Shown here one piece after another: positions 13,820 to 26,379 of a DNA stretch of 64,000 nt. Both the position numbers and the translations under genes were made by a program. The DNA is from Pleurodeles waltl. Its lineage: Eukaryota > Chordata > Amphibia > Caudata > Salamandridae. The notes under the pieces were generated by a model. It was not told the DNA's origin and made no database searches. It was given only the letters and a program-made list of their open reading frames with translations. The stretch covers positions 222,033,442-222,097,441 of the forward strand of contig NC_090450.1 of NCBI RefSeq assembly GCF_031143425.1, given 5' to 3'. Position 1 is the first letter of the stretch. Every line of letters begins with the position of its first letter.

Positions 13820-15360
13820 TGAAGAAAGACTAACCCAAAGCCTAATCTAGCCAGATTCTTGCTTAAAGAATCATGTCTTCAGCTCTTTCCTAGAGGGGGC
13901 AAATCATTTATATTTTGAATGCCTATGAAAAGGACATCCCATTTTTTAGGTGATAATACCTAGAATCTCCGTCCGCCTGCCCTGTCTTTTCTAATCTAGG
14001 CACTACTCGAGTTTTAGCTGTTTGTGAACGACGAGTTGTTTTAGTGGATTATATTAACAATCTGTCTTTCCAAAACTTTGGCGCTACTCCCTTTAAAGAC
14101 TTGAAAACTAAGTAGCGACTTTAAATGAAACATCCTGCTAAATAAGTAGCCAGTGAGGATTCTTAAAATAAGGGATGATGTGTGTTTTGAATGATAGCTT
14201 TAAAATTATTTTGGCCACCCCATTCTGAATCAGCTCAAATCTCTTTAGTTCTCTACCAAGGAAGCCTAGATATATGCAATTTGCAAAGTCCAGTCTGACA
14301 GTAATAGTTGCTGCCATAAGTGATTTATTTGCATTCCAGAGTCAGAAAAGTTTGAATCTTTCACTTTGTTTTTAGCAAAAAACATTTCGAATTCACTGCA
14401 CTAATATGCGTTCCAAGTGACAAGTCCTAGTCAATCCTGATCCCATTGATCTTTGCCACAGGTTTTGGAACTGGGAGGGTTTCCATATCTGGAGGCCATA
14501 AGATGTTAGTCCACAGCATAGGATTTTTACCTAACACCACAATCTAGGTCTTTTCCGCATTTAATTTAAGATGATGTTGTCTCATCAAGCTACAAATGAA
14601 GCACATCCTCTTCCTAAATTGATCTCGTACTTTTTCCAAAGTACTAAGCGGGAGTAATTACTGGCAGACATCAACATAATTAAATACCCTGCACCCTCTT
14701 TCCACTAATTCCTTTAGGAGGCACTGGATGTGCATGTTGAAAAGATGGGGAGATAACATGGACCGTAGTGGAACTACACACTCAATCTTGAGGTTTGGTA
14801 CTTTAAAAGGTATTAGTTGTACTACCTGGGTCCAAAGAAGTAAGGAACCGAATGAGTTTACCTCTGAAGCCAGCTATCTATAGTCCATCCAACAGAGTCC
14901 TGTAGCCTACCATATCAGAGGCTGCAGACAAGTCCAACACTATCAGTGCAGGAACATGCCCATCATCTAAGTCCCCTTTCTTATAATCTATAACTGACAT
15001 AACTACTGCTTCTGTGATATGTTGGGGTGAAACTCAACTTGAGATGGCACAACACAGTTGGAACTAGCTGAAAAGGAGCTCACTTCTTTAGCTACATGGT
15101 CTTCCAAACGTTTAGCACAATAGGTTAGCATTGACATTAGATTACAATTTTTAAAATGTTTAGAACATCCCAGTTTCTTACTTAGTGGTATCACTACTGT
15201 TTTTTTAAAACAGTTAGGGAGTTTTCCAGTATTTAAGGAGGCATTTAAAAGATCAGTGAGAGGGTCTACCATAGAAGCAGTTATATACAAAAACTATATA
15301 GGGAGATATACCTGGAGAACCAATTTTTTTTAGTAAGCAGATGATGTACATCTTCTCATC
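13820..15360 (-). pseudogene. L2/CR1-type LINE reverse transcriptase remnant
   Basis: Read on the minus strand, conceptual fragments match the non-LTR retrotransposon reverse transcriptase in order. Around 15250-15110 there is 'PLTDLLNASLNTGKLP', 'PLSKK' and a 'Y.AKRLEDHVAKEV' block; around 14960-14900 'ALIVLDLSAASD', where functional L2-like enzymes have LDLSAAFDTVDH; around 14760-14670 a 'LSPHLFNMHIQCLL' and 'FNYVDVCQ' region corresponding to the YADD area; and at 14250-13900 the C-terminal 'LKRFELIQN..AKIIL' and 'KNPHWL' part. Frameshifts and stops separate the pieces. It is a dead 5'-truncated copy; L2 versus CR1 is not settled by eye. Confidence 0.8.
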
Positions 15361-15364
15361 CTAA

Positions 15365-16490
15365 TTCACTGCGTTGCTGTGGCAGAATAGCTGTTAAAGT
15401 GAGATTGCAGTGCTGCAGGATTGCACTGCTGTAGTTGGGCATGGAAGTGCAGGAATAGGCAATACTAGCGTGGGTTGGAGTGGTATTTCAATTTTATAGA
15501 TAACTCCGTATTGTTGGGATGGTGGTGCTGTTCTGTTGAGTACTAGTGATGGTTGGTGGTAGTGCCGCAACCGGAGGAAGAAGTGCATTGCTGTGAGTGA
15601 TAATAATATGGTCCTCTGATATGGCTTTGCAGCGATGGTATAGTAGCCAGTGGCTGGCATGGTGGTGCACTGCTTGAGTGAAATTGCAAGAGTCTCAGGG
15701 AGGTTATGCTGCACTGTTCATTGATAGTGGGGCGGTAGGATAGAGTGCAGTGCTGATGCTGTAATGCAGTGCCGAGATCAGTAGTGTGGTGATCATTTGG
15801 AGACCACAGTGTAATGCTCAGAGTTGTAGTGCAGGTTTGAAAGGTTGTTTTGCCACAATGTTGAAAGAAGAGCAGTGCCTGTGAAGTGAGAATACAGCTA
15901 TTTATGGTGGCAGTATGTTGATGTGTGCATATTAGTGTGGTGGTATGAGACGATAGTGTGGAGCTGAGAGTGGTACTGTCCTTCTGTATTGGTAAATATA
16001 CACTGCTCAGGTGGTAGTGCAGTGCTGGGAGGGTGCAGTAGAGTTCAGATATGAATGCAGTGGCTGTGGGGACAGTTATGTGGTTCTTGTGTGCAGTGCT
16101 TTTTCATTTAGATATTTTGAGTGTAGTGAATTGAAATCTGGCCCTCTGAGTGGTAGTATAGGATTAATCAGTGGCTGTGTGTTAATTTGATTTAGTAGTG
16201 AAGTAGTGATGCATTTATTACAGTTCTGTGGTGTAGTAGTGTGGTGTGAGGAAGGAAAAGCAATGTTATACAGTAGGAATGTGCTTGAGTGGTAGTTCAT
16301 TGTTGTCAGCAGCTTATTTGCATATGAAGTGATAAGTCTGATGCTGTGCGGTATTGGAGTAGTACTGTATTAGTCTGTGGTCTGTGCGTGCTAGTACAGT
16401 GCTGTGAGCAGTAATGTATTAGTGTGTTAACCCAAGGTAGCAGTACTGTGCTGTGGGTAAAAATGGGGTAAGTAGGTTGGTAATGCAAGT
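15365..16490. repeat. degenerate GT-rich repeat block 3
   Basis: Continuation of the GT-rich family after the LINE, with repeated words such as gtggtagtgcagtgctg and tagtgtggtg in the same orientation. Chance minus-strand frames here are not genes. Confidence 0.6.
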
Positions 16491-17780
16491 TTATTAGCAA
16501 ATGCTACTCCTCAAGTGCTGTGTCTTTTATGGCTCTGGATCAATGGAATTTGAAATTACTTCTGATCCAACATGCACAAATCCTTTCAGACAAAGCCTCA
16601 ATGTTTAAATGACTTCCAAATCATAATGATTGTTCTTTTACATCAATTGAAACATTTCTTTATTCTTCTAAACACTTTTAGCCATTTTATATAACCAATA
16701 TTCACAAGTTATTTTTTTAATGCACTTTAAAATTCAGGTTAATTTCAGGATTACAAACAGTGATTTTTTAAAAATAATTTCTCTTATAAATAAAAGAACA
16801 CAGATTGCAAAAAATTCAACATCTTACATAAGAGTTAGTGAGGATTTTATTTTTAAATTGCATTGTAGACAAACAGAAAAATAAATTCTTTGGTGTCCTT
16901 TATACATAAGGTCATTTTATACTTCACAGTCGCAAGAAGAAGGTTTGCCTGTTGAAATACCATCACCTACATCTATAGTATCAGAAGTGAATCTGTTGTT
17001 TTTTAAAAAGTTAATACACATCACCCTTTTCAAGGAGAAAGAAAGTACTCTCTCTAAACAGGAGGGACTCCCTACTGTTTTGAGCTCGGTCCAGTGTATT
17101 GAAATAGCGTTATGATTCAATATGAAGATTTCATTTTTAAAAATAAATTGAATAATTGCTAATAACATAACGTTACATAATTGATATGTTTCTTGCCTGG
17201 AAGAGAATGTGGGCCACTATGCTGAATAAAATTGTATGATTAAGTAACAGACATAAATGACATAAATTTAATTACTCTTCTAATGAAAAAACAGTAAATG
17301 TTCTTGTTAAAATAAGCAAGTATTAAAGTAAAGACTCTGAAACATCACTATACAAAATACCTACTGTTTATTATAATTCACTTTACAATCTGAGCTCAGC
17401 TAAAGCCATTATTAGAATATTTACTTTATATTAAAATGTTAAGTTTCAAAGACTGTGTTTACTTGGGGAAAAATATTGAAATGGACCAAAAAGCCTTGGC
17501 AAACATTATGAAGATGGAGGATATTGAAAAAATAATGTGGAATCTGTGATAGAAAGGACTAAAATGGAAGTAATCAATGACTTCTCACATATCCAAAAAG
17601 TAAAAGCATCCTACCGGCACAGACCACACTGGCCTTTCCATGATCACATTCATGTGGACAGTTGCTCTCTCAGCCGCACAGAGAATTGGGCAAGAAGGGC
17701 AGAAGCAGGAAAGCAAAATTATGAGGTGGTCAAAATATGACAAAATTGGGCTTCTTCTTTCTGTGACAAACCAACACCAA
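16491..17780. other. AT-rich stretch, no feature recognised
   Basis: Very AT-rich with scattered short frames. I see no terminal repeats, protein similarity or tandem structure. Confidence 0.4.
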
Positions 17781-17938
17781 GGGCCTGATTTATACTTTTT
17801 TTTAGTGCCGCGTTTGCGTCATTTTTTTACCCAAAAGCGGTGCAAACTTCCAAAATATGATTAAATTGTGTAAGTGTGCACCACTTTCGTGTCAAATAAT
17901 GATGCAAATGTGGTGCTAAAAAAGTATAAATCAGGCCC
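17781..17938. mobile_element. 158-bp Harbinger-like MITE
   Basis: The ends form an inverted repeat of about 20 bp (gggcctgatttatacttttt and its complement at 17919-17938), flanked on both sides by caa. The 3-bp duplication and a terminus starting GGGCCTGATTTA fit a PIF/Harbinger-type miniature element, although the duplication is not the usual TWA. It is non-coding and could fold as one long hairpin. Confidence 0.75.
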
Positions 17939-17941
17939 CAA

Positions 17942-19270
17942 GAGTTTTAAGTAAGGTGTGTGGACAAGCCTTATAAACTGCCATTTCCAAGATGTGGTCT
18001 CTTCAGAGGATTATGACTGAGCTTCCGAATTCAATAAGAACAGCCTTTCCTTGTGAGTTCCTTTTTGAGTCACATATAAGGTGGTAGGTGCAGACGATGT
18101 ATGCATTGCAAAACATTTGTTACCTTATTTTTAGATGTGTTCTTCATCCCATTGCTACAATGTTTTCCTCTGAGGTTTGCTTCTTACAGTTTGAATGCCT
18201 ACTGGATCTTCTTCTGGAAATTCTTGCTTACCTTTTTTATCTCCCCTAATGTCAGGGAGAGTTTTCTCTCTTGCTATCACATTCTTCATTATTCTTCATC
18301 TGCAATCAATGGCCACCAGCTTGTGTTTTTCCACCTAACAGGGACACTCTTAAGGAAGTACAACCCCTTTTTCAAGTCATGTTAACTGCAGATTAGCACT
18401 AAAGCAACTAGGACTAGCTCTTTTTCAGGCAATCAAAAAGGGGACTCAAGAGGCCTTTGATTCTTCTAGGACCTGACAGTCTGTAATTTTTATACTGTTC
18501 AAATTGTATATGAGTTTAATAATTGAAACATGAAAAGACTAGTACAAAATTTAGACCAAAGTATACAACAAATAACACAATATTGTATTTATTTGATGAA
18601 CTACCGCTCTATGTTAATATATGTAGATAAGAATACAAGAAAATTGAAGATGTGTTTCTCGGAGCATAAGTACAATATCAGACATAAATCACTAAATTGC
18701 CTAATAGCAGCACATTTAGAAAAATTTGAGATATGCTCAGTTAAAATCAGTTCAATATAATAAGAAATTCCAGAAGGTCATAGGGAGTAGGCAACTATGA
18801 TCATGCACTTCCAAAGCAAGAGGTAATTTGGAAAAAAATATAAAGGGATGTTACAACTACATGGATTGAACAACAAAATTGACATGAAATGTTTCATCTA
18901 CAAGTTACAATAGATTTTAAAGAGACACTAGGAAGGGGATGTAAAGTGAGAATATATACTGATCTGAGACTTTTGAAATGGCACTGAGTTTCTCTCTGAG
19001 AGGTACAACTCATAGCTGTAAACACAATCTTTGATGGACTGCAGAGAACAGAAGCTTAAGGCTGGATGAATCGTTTGTTTAAATTTGTGTGTAAGACTTT
19101 GAATAGTTGTTTTGTGTCATTATTTGCAAGAAATAATGATACAATTTTAGTTTAATTCACTATGATTTGTTTTAAAAAGTAGTTGGATTTCTTCTCCTGA
19201 AAGGAAGAGAAACACAAGGCTTAAAATACATAGAGAAAATATTAATGTCAACAAATATTGGATGAATACA
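17942..19270. other. AT-rich stretch, no feature recognised
   Basis: Two frames of 94 and 76 codons (18101-18385 and 18530-18760, plus) lie here but resemble no family I know and have ordinary AT-rich chance composition. Confidence 0.35.
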
Positions 19271-19274
19271 TTTT

Positions 19275-19610
19275 TTATAAGTGCAGCATGAAATGAACAT
19301 TAATTATATTGCAGTGCTGGAAAAAAGTAGCGTGATGATGGGGGGGTAGGTCATCCTGTGAGTTGATGGTGTGGCAGAAAGGCATGAGTACTGTAAGTGT
19401 TAGTTGTAATTTAGTAGTGGGAGGGAGGGCTGTAAAGATTGGTTGGTGTTGGTTAGTAACGCAATTGTGCAGATATGTGGGTAGTGGTTTCAGATGGTTG
19501 TGCATTTAAAGGGTAAAGAGGTGCAGCATTTGTGTGGCTACTCTGGTGCAATTAAGTAGTGGAGGGGATGAAATCACTGTGTGTGATGTTGGCAGTGTCA
19601 TGGTATGTGT
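19275..19610. repeat. degenerate GT-rich repeat block 4
   Basis: Short block with the same words (tagtagtggg, gtggtg, gtgcag) and the same strand bias as the larger blocks to the left. Confidence 0.5.
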
Positions 19611-20062
19611 AGTGAAGTGGTGAAATTGTACTGCTTGTAATACCTAAACCCACAGTCCAGGATTTTAGCTGTGTTGTGGTCATAGCTACATGCATCTGTC
19701 TTATCTTTCAGGCACTGTGCCAGACTCCAGTATGTCTGACACTCACGTCTTGGATGTCTATTGTGTTGATGGACACATAGCAAACCTTTCAGTCCCACCA
19801 ATCAGGAACTCATGATGCAACAGAGCAACAAAAGCTGAATACATGCCACTGAGCAGCATAGTCATTTGAGGTTCTTATAGACTTATCATATTTATCTTTT
19901 CATGATTACTTCTATCACACACCTTAAGACCCAGAGCTTTATGACAAGACCGCAAAATATTCTGGCAACACTCAGTGGTTTTGCACTGTTGAGTACTTCT
20001 TTGGATAAAGGTCGACTACCATTCAGGGGCATTCATAGAATTGGTTCCCAGGTGAAAGCAAT
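19611..20062. other. stretch without recognised feature
   Basis: Mixed-composition DNA between the GT-rich block and the next LTR-like element; nothing recognisable. Confidence 0.35.
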
Positions 20063-23000
20063 TGATAGAAATGGGGTCTGTAGTTGGCAGAGGTATTCAC
20101 CTTTCTCCAAATAGGGGCCGCAATCCAAGTCAGGGTATGTCACACACAATCCAAATTATCCTATGTCCACCCTCTGGTAGCTTGGCACTGAGCAGTCAGG
20201 CTTAACTTAGAAGGCAATGTGTAAAGTATTTTTGCAATAAATCATACAGTAACACAGTGAAAACACCACAAAAATACACCACACAGGTTTAGAAAGATAT
20301 ATGATATTTATCTGGTTAAATTAAGTTCAAAATGATAAAAATTTAATAAGCACAAGTTGAGATATCACTTTTGCAAGATTAAAAAGAGTCTTAAATCTTA
20401 GAAACAACAGTTGTCTCTTGGTCACACAAAGCACCTGGTTTGCATCAAAAATAACACGCACGGGGACCACAGGGAAGGAGATGCTTTGAAAAATAGGGTG
20501 TGTATTGGAATTTCCAGTGCAGCACGGATAATGCATTGTTTCTTTCCTGGCTGCAAGGGGCTTTGCGTCGATTTCAAGAGAGCAGTCTTGGGTCCTCACT
20601 GTGATCCGGGGATCTTTTTGACACCCAGGAACGATGCGTGGAAATCCTGGGCATGTGGGATGAAGTCACAAGCGTGGCGTCGGTCTGTTATGGCAATGCG
20701 TCCAATTTTCTGTCACACGGCAGGCACTGCATAGATTCTTCTCTCAGGAAGTTGGGCTGCATCGTTACAGTTCAGCTGTGCGTCAAACTGGTAGGGCTGT
20801 TGGTTGAAGTTGCGGCCGCAAGGCAGGCGCTGTGTTGATTTTTCACTTGGGAAGTCAGGCTGTGTCGTTCCGGTTCAGCTGTGTGGCGATTTTCTCGTCG
20901 CAGGGCAGGCTACGCGTTGATCTTCAGTGCAAAAGAAGTTTCTTCAAGAGGTGAAGTCTTTTTGGCCCTGAGACTTCAGAAAACAGCAGGCCAAGCCTTT
21001 GGAGAGCACTTCTGAGCAAAGTCAGAGGGCAGCAGGGCAGCAGGACAACAGCAGGGCAGTAGTCCTTCTCAGCAAAGCAGTCCAGATGAGTCAGTTCCTC
21101 TTGATAGGTTCCTCTTGACAGGTTGCAGGTTCAGGTCCAGAAGTGTCTAGTTTGATGGGGTCAGGGACCCAGTTTACATACCCAGAAATGCCTTTGAAGT
21201 GGGGGAGACTTCAAAGAGTGGTTTTCAAGTGTACAAGATTCCCTTTCAGTATAGGTCTGTCTGCCAGGGTCCCAGTAGGGGGTTTGGCCCTCCACTGTGT
21301 GAGGGCAGGCCACTAGCCTTTGAAATGTAAGTGGCGGGCCCTCCCTCCTTTCAGCCCAGGAAAACCATTCCAGTATGCAGATGAATGCAGATGTGTCTGA
21401 GTGTCCTGTGTTTGTGGTTGTCTGGGTGGAATGCACAAGGGATCTCTCAACCAGCCCAGACGTGGATTGGAGACAGACTGTAAGACTCAGATGGATTTCA
21501 AGTTCAGAGAAATGCTCACTTTCTAAAAGTGACATTCCTTAAATTGTAATATAAACTCTAACCTCACCAATAAGCAGGATTTTCTATTACCATTCTGGCC
21601 ATACTAAAAATGACCTGTTTACCCCTTTCTGATCAGAATCTTCCACTCAACCTGTATGTGAGGGCAAACCTAATATTAGCCTATGAAAGGAGCAGGCCTC
21701 ACAGTAGTGCAAAATTAATTTAGGAGTTTTCCACTACTAGGACATATAAAACACACAGGTAGATGTCCTGCCTTTTACCTTAATAGCACCCTGCCGTATG
21801 GGTGCCCTGGAGCCTACCTTAGGGGTGACTTAACTGTAGAAAAAGGTGAGTTTAAGGCTTGGCAAGTACCTTGAAATGCCAAGTTGAAGTGGCAGTGAAA
21901 CTGCACACACAGGTCTTGCAATGGCAGGTCTGAGACACGGTTAAGGGTCTACTTATGTGGGTGGCACAATCAGTGCTGCAGGCCCGCTAGTAGCATTTAC
22001 AGGCCCTAGGCACATGTAGTGCACTTTACTGAGAACATACAAGTAAATTAAATATGCCAATTGGGTATTGTTAGAAATTAGGTCTTTGGTTGGCAGTCAG
22101 GTTAACCCCTGTCCAAGCAAGGACCCTCACTCTAGTCAGGGTAAAGGAAAATCACCCTCAGCTAACCCCCGCTCACCCCGTTTGGTAGCTTGGCATGAGC
22201 AGGAAGGCTTAACTCCAGAGTCTAGATGTAAAGTACTTGTACCAACACACACAGTTACTCAGTGAAAACACTACAAAATGACACAACACAGGTTTAGAAC
22301 AACAGGAAATATTCATCTAAACAAAACAAGACCAAAACAAAAATAATACAACATATACAAGTCAAGTTATTAATTTTAAAAGCAAAAGAGTCTTAAATCC
22401 TTTTGTAAACAGTAAGAACACTGTTAGCGTTGAAATGTACCTGGGTGCCAAAATAACATGCACATGTGAGTGTGCGTCGAAAAAGGTTAGCGATGTGTCA
22501 ATTTCTCATCCGCAAGCGAGACCAGTCGTCATTTCTCCTTCTCCAGTCGGGTCGACATGCGTTGTTTTTCTTCTCTGCAGGAGAGAGATGCATCGATCCA
22601 GGCAAGCACTCGGACCCGGGCAGGTGTTGCATAGTTTTTCCGCGCCCAGCAAGGTTTGCGTCAAAAATCCTGTTGCACGGTATCAGCAAAACCACGCTAT
22701 GTGGGTTCCGATGTTACCAGCTTCCGTTAGTGGTGCGTCATTTCTCCAGATGCGTGCATCGATCTTCCAGCTTTGCTTCAGGTGGAGCATCGATTTCAGC
22801 AGCTAAACCGGTGGCACGTCTTTACTTGAGCCACGTCTCGGAGGTTGCATCGAAAATTTCCCTGCACTGCGGTCTGTGCGTGGATTTTCAATCTTGGTCT
22901 GCCAGCTTCTCCTGTCAAGGCCCCAGGAACTGGATAGGGCACCATTTGGCAGGGAAGCAGTCTCAGGAGAGAATCCAGGTGCTGGCAGGGGAAGTCTTTG

Positions 23001-24372
23001 ATGGCCCTGAGACTTCAACAACAGGAGGCAAGCTCAGGACAAGCCCTTGGTGATTTCTTCACAAGCAGGAATGCACAACAAAGAAAGCTCTTCTTCAGGC
23101 AGAGGCTCCTCTTGATGTCCAGAAGTGATCTAAATTATGTGGTTTAGGTTGCTCTTCTTATACCCATTTTGGCCTTTGAAGCAGGCTTACTTCAAAGGAA
23201 AGTCTCTCTTGTTTGTGAAATACTGCCTTGCCCAGGCCAGGCCCCAGACACACACCTGGGGTTGGAGACTGCATTGTGTGAGGGCAGGCACAGCCCTTTC
23301 AGGTGTGAGTGACCCCTCCCCCCCTCCCTCCTAGCACAGATGGCTCATCAGGATATGCAGACTACATCCACCCCCATTTGTGTCACTGTGTAGAGAGAGG
23401 TGCAAACAGCTCAACTGTCAAACTGTCCCAGACAGGGAATCCACAAACTGGCAGAGTCACAGTATGGTTTAAGCAAGAAAATACTCACTTTCTAAAAGTG
23501 GCATTTTCAAACACACAATCTTAAAATCAACTTTACTAAAAGATGTATTTTTTAATTGTAAGCTCAGAGACCCCAAACTCCACATGTGTATCTGCTCCCA
23601 AGGGGAATCTACGCTTTAATCACATTTAAAGGCAGCCCCCATATTAACCTATGAGAAGGATAGGTCTTGCAAAAGTGAAAAACAAATTTAGCAGTATTTC
23701 ACTGTTAGGACATGTGAAACACATTAGTATATGTCCTATCGTAAACATACACTCCACCCTCCCCATGGGGCTACCAAGGGCCTACCTTAGGGGTATCTTA
23801 CATGTAAGAAAAGGGAAGGTTTAGGCCTGGCAAGTGGGTACACTTGCAAAGTCGAACTGGCAGTTTAAAACTGCACACACAGACACTGCAGTGGCAGGTC
23901 TGAGCCATGTTTACAGGGCTACTAATGTGGCTGGCACAATCAGTGCTGCAGGCTCACTAGTAGAATTTGATTTACAGGCCCTGGGCACCTCTAGTGCACT
24001 AGACATGGGACTTACCAGTAAATCAAATATGCCAATCATGGATATCTAACTACATACACATTTCATATAGGAGCACTTGCACTTTAGCACTGGATAGCAG
24101 TGGTAAAGTGCCCTGAGTAACAAAAAGAGCAAAAACAGCGTCCAGCACACATCAACAACCTGGGAAACAGAGGCAAAAAGTTAGGGGAGACCACACCAAG
24201 GATGCCACATCTAACAGGTATGCCCAATGTTACCATGTTTTTAGGGAGAGATCAAATGCACTTTAGCACTGGTTAGAATTGGTAAAGTGTCCAGAGTCCT
24301 AATAAGGTCCGAAAAAGAAGAGGAGGAAGGAAAAAAGTTTGGAAGTGACCCTGCAGAGAGGCCATTTCCAAC
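20063..24372. mobile_element. LTR-like family A, copy 2 (host of a nested copy)
   Basis: Starts tgatagaaatggggtc and runs collinear with the other family A copies to 22068. It resumes at 24222 after the nested copy and closes with 'gaggaaggaaaaaagttt..gccatttccaac'. When the nested copy and one ggtat are removed, the 'caattgggtat' and 'gcccaatg' halves join naturally. Without the insert it is about 2.15 kb. I could not find a matching outer target duplication, so it is older or its ends have mutated. Non-coding. Confidence 0.75.
22069..24216. mobile_element. LTR-like family A, copy 3 nested in copy 2
   Basis: A complete copy running from tgttagaaattagg to ccacatctaaca, 2148 bp. The 5-bp word ggtat lies immediately outside both ends (22064-22068 and 24217-24221). 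It shares with copies 1 and 2 the 'gaccctcactctagtcagggtaa' and 'cacagtgaaaacactacaaaa' segments and the 'tggcaggtctgag' block. Frames of up to 195 codons inside (22466-23053) have no recognisable domain. This is the best evidence that family A integrates in the manner of an LTR element. Confidence 0.85.
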
Positions 24373-25251
24373 CTCACCCCTTCCAAAAGAAAACAGTATT
24401 CTTTATGTTTTTTCCTCTTAGGTTGACTTCTGGACAAGTTCTCTGCAGGTAAAACATTTATACTGTGCCCTTGTATCAGTGAACTGGTCATGTGCTCACA
24501 GCGCAAGTTAGCATGAAGTCTTGTGGCTAAGCTTCTCGTTCTAGATAATGAGAAAGGGCTCCTAACACCGGTATTCCACTACATTGTATGTATGATCTTT
24601 GGCAAACGTATTGTATCTGTTTGAGGCCCCATGTGTCTTAAAACTTAGAATATTAATAAATGTTGGCATTAGGTGCTGTAAGAACACAAAAGATATCAGA
24701 TACTGTAGGTTAACCCCAACCACAAATGATCTCTTTATCTCAAAACCCAGTACGTCTGAAAAGCATGTTCTCACCAGCAGGGTTCTTGAGCATCCATTTC
24801 TTCCGCCCACTGAATCCCCTTTCCCTAGTGACATCTGTATCAGTAACATTTGTATCTCTTAAAATGTTAATGTCAGCGTGGGTGTTATTTGTTTATGTTC
24901 CCATAACATTAAGGCTTCAATCTTAAAAATGAATTCAGTTTGGAGTTTTATCAATCACCATCATAAAACTTGCAGCTCACAAGAGTGCCATTGCCTGCTA
25001 AGCTAGGAGTGCCTGATGGTGTGATACCTGTCATAGAGCCACTTGGCTGTTTTTTATTCATTTGCATCTGGCAAGAGGTCTTAAAGGCACAAACCATGTT
25101 GGACTGGAGCTTTTACATGTCATCAGAGGCAGTTCAGTATTTGTTTCAAGCACCTTTTACAAACGTATGATGAAAGCAGGTTTGTAGATGTGAAAATATG
25201 TCACAAGACTATTTCTGTGTACTTCAGCAGACAGACTGTGGTTGAGGTACA
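24373..25251. other. stretch without recognised feature
   Basis: Unique-looking DNA between two transposon blocks. Short overlapping frames only, without family similarity. Confidence 0.4.
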
Positions 25252-25348
25252 TTAACCACTTCTGTGTGATGGGCAGCTGGGAGTCATTCGACTCTACAGG
25301 ACTCATGTGAGTCGGACGGTTCCTGGCCGTTGGTGCTCATTTCTTTTA

Positions 25349-25489
25349 GAAAGAAACACCCTTGGGAGATGGGGGAGAACTTCTCCGTTTCCCAAGGATG
25401 TTTCTTTTGTTTCAGTGAAATGACGATCACCACGACCAGCAGGCTGATGTCATTTCACTGAAAGTGAAATGAGCGACTCATTTCACTTT
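25349..25489. repeat. cluster of three consecutive hairpins
   Basis: Three inverted repeats follow one another. An arm pair of about 15 bp spans 25349-25410 (aagaaacacccttggga against its near-complement, one mismatch). A 12-bp pair, cagtgaaatgac, is at 25413-25424 and 25449-25460. A perfect 13-bp pair, aaagtgaaatgag, is at 25461-25473 and 25477-25489 with a 3-base loop. They lie about 100 bp inside the left end of the piggyBac-like element. Confidence 0.75.
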
Positions 25490-25539
25490 CACTGACTCGG
25501 TGTTTGGGGGGCTATATCCGGCCCTCAGCACAGAGGCAG

Positions 25540-26330
25540 ATGGGAGAGGTATCATTGGAACAGGAACCCTTCCCTAGTGGATCTCTGCTTGGAGATTGCT
25601 GCTGGAGGGCGATCCCGAAGCAGGGATCCACCCACTAGGCACCAGGGAGGGGTGAGCGGCCCCTTGGACAAAGGCATTTGCTCCCCCTGTTTATTTTGGG
25701 TATAGTCAGTCTTTCTACCCCCTCTCTGGGGGGGGAGAGGCAGAAAGCCCACTAGAAACCAGGGATTTATTTTTTTATATACATCTATGGGTGGGGTTGC
25801 CCTAAATGGGCATTGTAATGCCTCCACCCATCCCAAAAAGCAGCACAGTCTTTCTGCCCTCCCGAGTGGCAGATGGTCACAATAGCACCCAATCTGCCCC
25901 TGGGGGGACAGAAAGCCCTCTAGGCACCAGGGCTTTTTTTCATTCATCTAGATATGGTGGTTGCCCAGAATGGGCATTCCAATGGTCCCACCCCTCGCAA
26001 AAACAAATCGGCACAGTCTTCCTGCCCACCTCCCGGGGGTAGGAGCCAAAAGCCCAGTAGGCACCAGGGATTTGTTTAGTAGTGTAGAGGTAGGGGCTGC
26101 CCAGAATGGGCATGGGAATGCCCCCCCCAAAAAAAGGCCACAGTCTTTCTGCTCCCTGGGGACAAATGGGGAATATTAACTCCGATCTGCCTCCTGGGCA
26201 GGTAGAACACCCACTTTTAAAAATAGAGGGATGGGGTCTGCCCTCCACCATGGGCATGGTTATGCCCCCACCCAGACTGAATGGGGAAACAGTCTTTCTG
26301 TCCCTCCTGCGGACTAAAGCATCTGATCTC
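25540..26330. repeat. degenerate tandem array, units about 120-170 bp
   Basis: The motif 'caccaggg..tttttt..tatgggtgggg.tgcc..aatgggcat' followed by 'cacagtctttctgcc' recurs about five times. The word ccaggg falls near 25642, 25759, 25927 and 26064, so spacing varies. Frames of 131 and 161 codons on the minus strand are by-products of the repeat. Confidence 0.7.
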
Positions 26331-26379
26331 AATGGCAAGCAAAAGGACATTTGACTCATTTGGGTTTTGATTTTACATA

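Noticed and set aside
22466..23053. 195-codon plus-strand frame
   Set aside because: Inside LTR-like family A. Not maintained in the other copies and without domain character.
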